NCBI GenBank assembly: GCA_947463755.1
Contig: CANHUK010000071.1
Span: 1-7,248 of the forward strand
Direction: 5' to 3'
Source of the DNA: Chitinophagaceae bacterium
GTDB lineage: Bacteria > Bacteroidota > Bacteroidia > Chitinophagales > Chitinophagaceae
DNA: 7,248 nt
Both the position numbers and the translations under genes were made by a program. Positions 6,146-7,248 of this stretch are shown piece after piece (position 1 is the first letter of the stretch; each line of letters opens with the position of its first letter). Below the pieces are notes generated by a model. That model worked only from the letters and a program-made list of their open reading frames with translations. It did no database searches and was not told where the DNA came from.

Positions 6146-6703
6146 ATGGTTCGACATATCTTGTTGATCGTCAACCTGATGATGATATCAGGCATGTCCA
6201 TCGGTCAGGATGCCCGTGAGCTGGTACGCAAGGCCGACGAACATAGCCGCGGGAATACCTCTGTATCTACCCTGACGATCTAAACCATCCGGCCGGGATG
6301 GTCACGCGAGATGACGATCAAGGTCTGGACCCGCGGACATACGGATGCCCTCATCCTGATACAATCTCCACCTCGCGACAGGGGCATCGCTTACCTGCGC
6401 AAAAGCCGGGAAGTCTGGAACTGGATCCCCTCCATCGAACGCAACATCAAACTGCCACCCTCCATGATGAGCCTGTCGTGGATGGGTACCGACTTCACCA
6501 ACGACGACCTGGTGAAAGAGGTGTCCATCGTGCAGGACTATACGCATACGCTGCTTGGGCAGGAAACGATCGACGGCAGATCATGTCATAAGATCCGTAT
6601 GATACCTCTGCCGGAGGCGGCCGTAGTGTGGGGTAAGGTATTGTTGTGGATCGCTCGGCAGGATCTCCTCATCCTGCACACCGAGTATTATGATGAGGAC
6701 GGA
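6146..6703 (+). pseudogene. LolA-like outer-membrane lipoprotein-sorting protein, broken by an in-frame stop and 3' truncated
   Basis: A single frame from ATG 6146 gives a secretory start (MVRHILLIVNLMMISG, probable cleavage before QDARELV), then RKADEHSRGNTSVSTLTI and a TAA at 6281-6283. The same frame continues at once with TIRPGWSREMTIKVWTRG, then the family blocks WNWIPSIERNIKLPPSMM, SWMGTDFTNDDLVKE, SIVQDYTHTLLGQETIDG, EAAVVWGKVLLWIA and LHTEYYDEDG, ending at about 6703. These are hallmarks of the Bacteroidota proteins annotated as outer membrane lipoprotein-sorting proteins, periplasmic and usually encoded with LolE-type ABC permeases. About 186 codons remain where family members have roughly 240-260, so about 60-70 C-terminal residues are missing. 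The stop falls in a conserved beta strand. The part from the internal ATG 6311 lacks a signal peptide and would not reach the periplasm. The strong conservation on both sides of the stop implies recent inactivation. Confidence 0.88.
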
Positions 6704-6704
6704 A

Positions 6705-6974
6705 CGCGTCATCGACAACAGTTTTGCCGCTCATGGCGCATGGGTCAGCCGAATCCGTTCTGTTCCCGGGGTCCACGGTGTCGTGCCCCGGCTGGAATCT
6801 TACGCTCTGATCACCTCCGGCGAACGCACCCCCGGCTGTCAGCTGATCGGAACGGATCTTGCCGCCGAACATGCACTCAGCGGCATCGGCGGCCGGCTGA
6901 CGGAAGGGAAATGGATGCCTGACATCGAGGATCAGGTGTACCTCACGGCCGGACATGCTAAAAGACTATTCAAA
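6705..6974 (+). pseudogene. Fragment of an FtsX/LolE-type ABC transporter permease (MacB-like periplasmic domain)
   Basis: In the frame set by ATG 6690, residues from about RVIDNSFAAHG to GHAKRLFK resemble the extracytoplasmic MacB-PCD-type domain of lipoprotein-release permeases: IRSVPGVHGVVPRLESYAL, then a TPGCQLIGTD segment, LSGIGGRLTEGKW, and a VYLTAGHAKRL segment. About 90 residues survive of a protein normally near 400. The N-terminal membrane segment and the three C-terminal membrane helices are absent. The left edge joins directly, in another frame, to the sorting-protein remnant. The right edge passes at about 6975 into A+T-rich unrelated sequence that only happens to stay open to a TAG at 7056. 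In related genomes this permease gene typically sits next to the sorting-protein gene, so the two remnants look like a collapsed operon. Assignment is from recalled motif patterns and is less certain than for the sorting protein. Confidence 0.75.
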
Positions 6975-6993
6975 TGGGTTATGTTTTCACAAA

Positions 6994-7066
6994 ACCGAAA
7001 TAAACCGATTTGGACCGATTTCAGGGGGTGTTTTCCTCACACAGAGGGGGTCAATTAGGTGTTTTC
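6994..7066. repeat. Direct repeats at a composition boundary, possible mobile-element end
   Basis: ACCGAAAT (6994-7001), ACCGATTT (7004-7011) and ACCGATTT (7014-7021) are spaced exactly 10 bp apart, one helical turn. Next come AGGGGGT at 7023-7029 and 7045-7051, and GGTGTTTTC at 7027-7035 and 7058-7066. Stacked short repeats like these are found at transposase-binding ends, for example of IS21-like elements. No transposase gene or matching opposite end is visible, so the identity is open. Confidence 0.35.
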
Positions 7067-7073
7067 TAAGTTT

Positions 7074-7104
7074 TTGCTTAGGTTTAAATCTCTTATTAAA
7101 TTTA
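7074..7104 (+). promoter_or_regulatory. Candidate Bacteroidota-type promoter for the final gene
   Basis: TTG (7074-7076, within TTTTTG) is followed after 20 nt by TAAATTTA (7097-7104), a near match to the Bacteroidota -7 element TAnnTTTG with a TTTG-type -33 element at suitable spacing. It would start transcription about 15 nt before the ATG at 7127. A+T-rich DNA gives such matches easily. Confidence 0.35.
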
Positions 7105-7126
7105 AAATACATTAAATAGTACATCT

Positions 7127-7248
7127 ATGATTAAACCGTTTTTGAGTGTTTTTATCTCAATTACATTTTCTGCAATTTTGCAAGCACAATCAATGAGTCA
7201 GCTTATTAAAAAATTCAATAAATCAATTGATAGCCTTCATCAACTTCA
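7127..7248 (+). CDS. N-terminus of a secreted or periplasmic protein of unknown function (3' end outside window)
   Basis: Forty codons are visible from ATG 7127 to the window edge. They begin with a convincing signal peptide: MIK, a hydrophobic core of about residues 4-18, and a likely signal peptidase I site after LQA (A20/Q21). The mature start QSMSQLIKKFNKSIDSLHQL is polar and probably helical. Too little is present to recognise a family. Codons are strongly A/T-ending (AAA, ATT, TTT, TCA, AAT), unlike the GC-rich codons of every other gene here, which suggests acquisition from a lower-GC relative. No Shine-Dalgarno is visible; the leader is A+T-rich, as usual in Bacteroidota. Confidence 0.72.
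   Translation, partial: MIKPFLSVFISITFSAILQAQSMSQLIKKFNKSIDSLHQL

Noticed and set aside
6311..6922. A single 203-residue protein starting at ATG 6311
   Set aside because: The first two thirds are the middle of a sorting protein lacking its signal peptide, and the rest is out-of-frame reading of a permease fragment, rich in Arg and Cys; it is a chimera of two remnants.
6690..7058. A 122-residue protein starting at ATG 6690
   Set aside because: The start codon lies inside the sorting-protein remnant, the centre is a truncated permease domain without membrane segments, and the last 25 or so residues are read from unrelated A+T-rich sequence.
7066..7081. CTAAG/CTTAG hairpin with a 6-nt loop as a terminator
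   Set aside because: The stem is only 5 bp, A+T-rich and has no T tract after it; it overlaps the candidate -33 element and is probably chance.

Overview
The window looks like chromosomal DNA of a Bacteroidota bacterium, probably from the Chitinophagia/Saprospiria side of the phylum. The reasons are a SusC/SusD (TonB-dependent receptor plus substrate-binding lipoprotein) pair, start codons without recognisable Shine-Dalgarno sequences, and short A-rich upstream regions. Most of it is GC-rich and tightly packed. The last ~270 bases are sharply A+T-rich and look foreign. The phylum call is secure; the class is inference.

Layout. (1) 1-2656: the 3' end of a SusC/RagA outer-membrane receptor gene, then a complete SusD-like lipoprotein gene, both on +. 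The pair is closed by a perfect 19-bp inverted-repeat terminator at 2674-2717, flanked by A and T tracts, which can serve both converging transcription units. No glycanase or other partner follows. (2) 2756-4012: two genes on the minus strand, an AlkD-type DNA alkylation-repair glycosylase and a thioredoxin-coupled arsenate reductase (ArsC). All expected functional residues are visible in both. (3) 4127-5788: a plus-strand pair 3 nt apart, a short-chain dehydrogenase and an SMP-30/gluconolactonase family lactonase. Together they could oxidise a sugar to an aldonolactone and open the lactone. (4) 5789-6145: 357 bases without a convincing gene. They hold a GC-rich hairpin, a run of short direct repeats, a cluster of three TACGA half-sites and a group of small dyads. 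(5) 6146-6974: a decayed locus. A LolA-like outer-membrane lipoprotein-sorting protein gene carries an in-frame TAA and has lost its 3' end. It is joined out of frame to an internal fragment of an FtsX/LolE-type ABC permease. (6) 6975-7248: an A+T-rich stretch with 10-bp-spaced repeats resembling a mobile-element end, a possible Bacteroidota promoter, and the start of a secreted-protein gene that runs off the window.

The first three regions are ordinary functional genes. The most informative part is 5987-7066: a collapsed lipoprotein-export operon with at least three separate lesions, the last coinciding with an abrupt composition change. I see no CRISPR array, tRNA, rRNA or complete mobile element. 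I see no clear case for a wholly new system here; the decayed locus and the cluster of repeated half-sites are the best leads.
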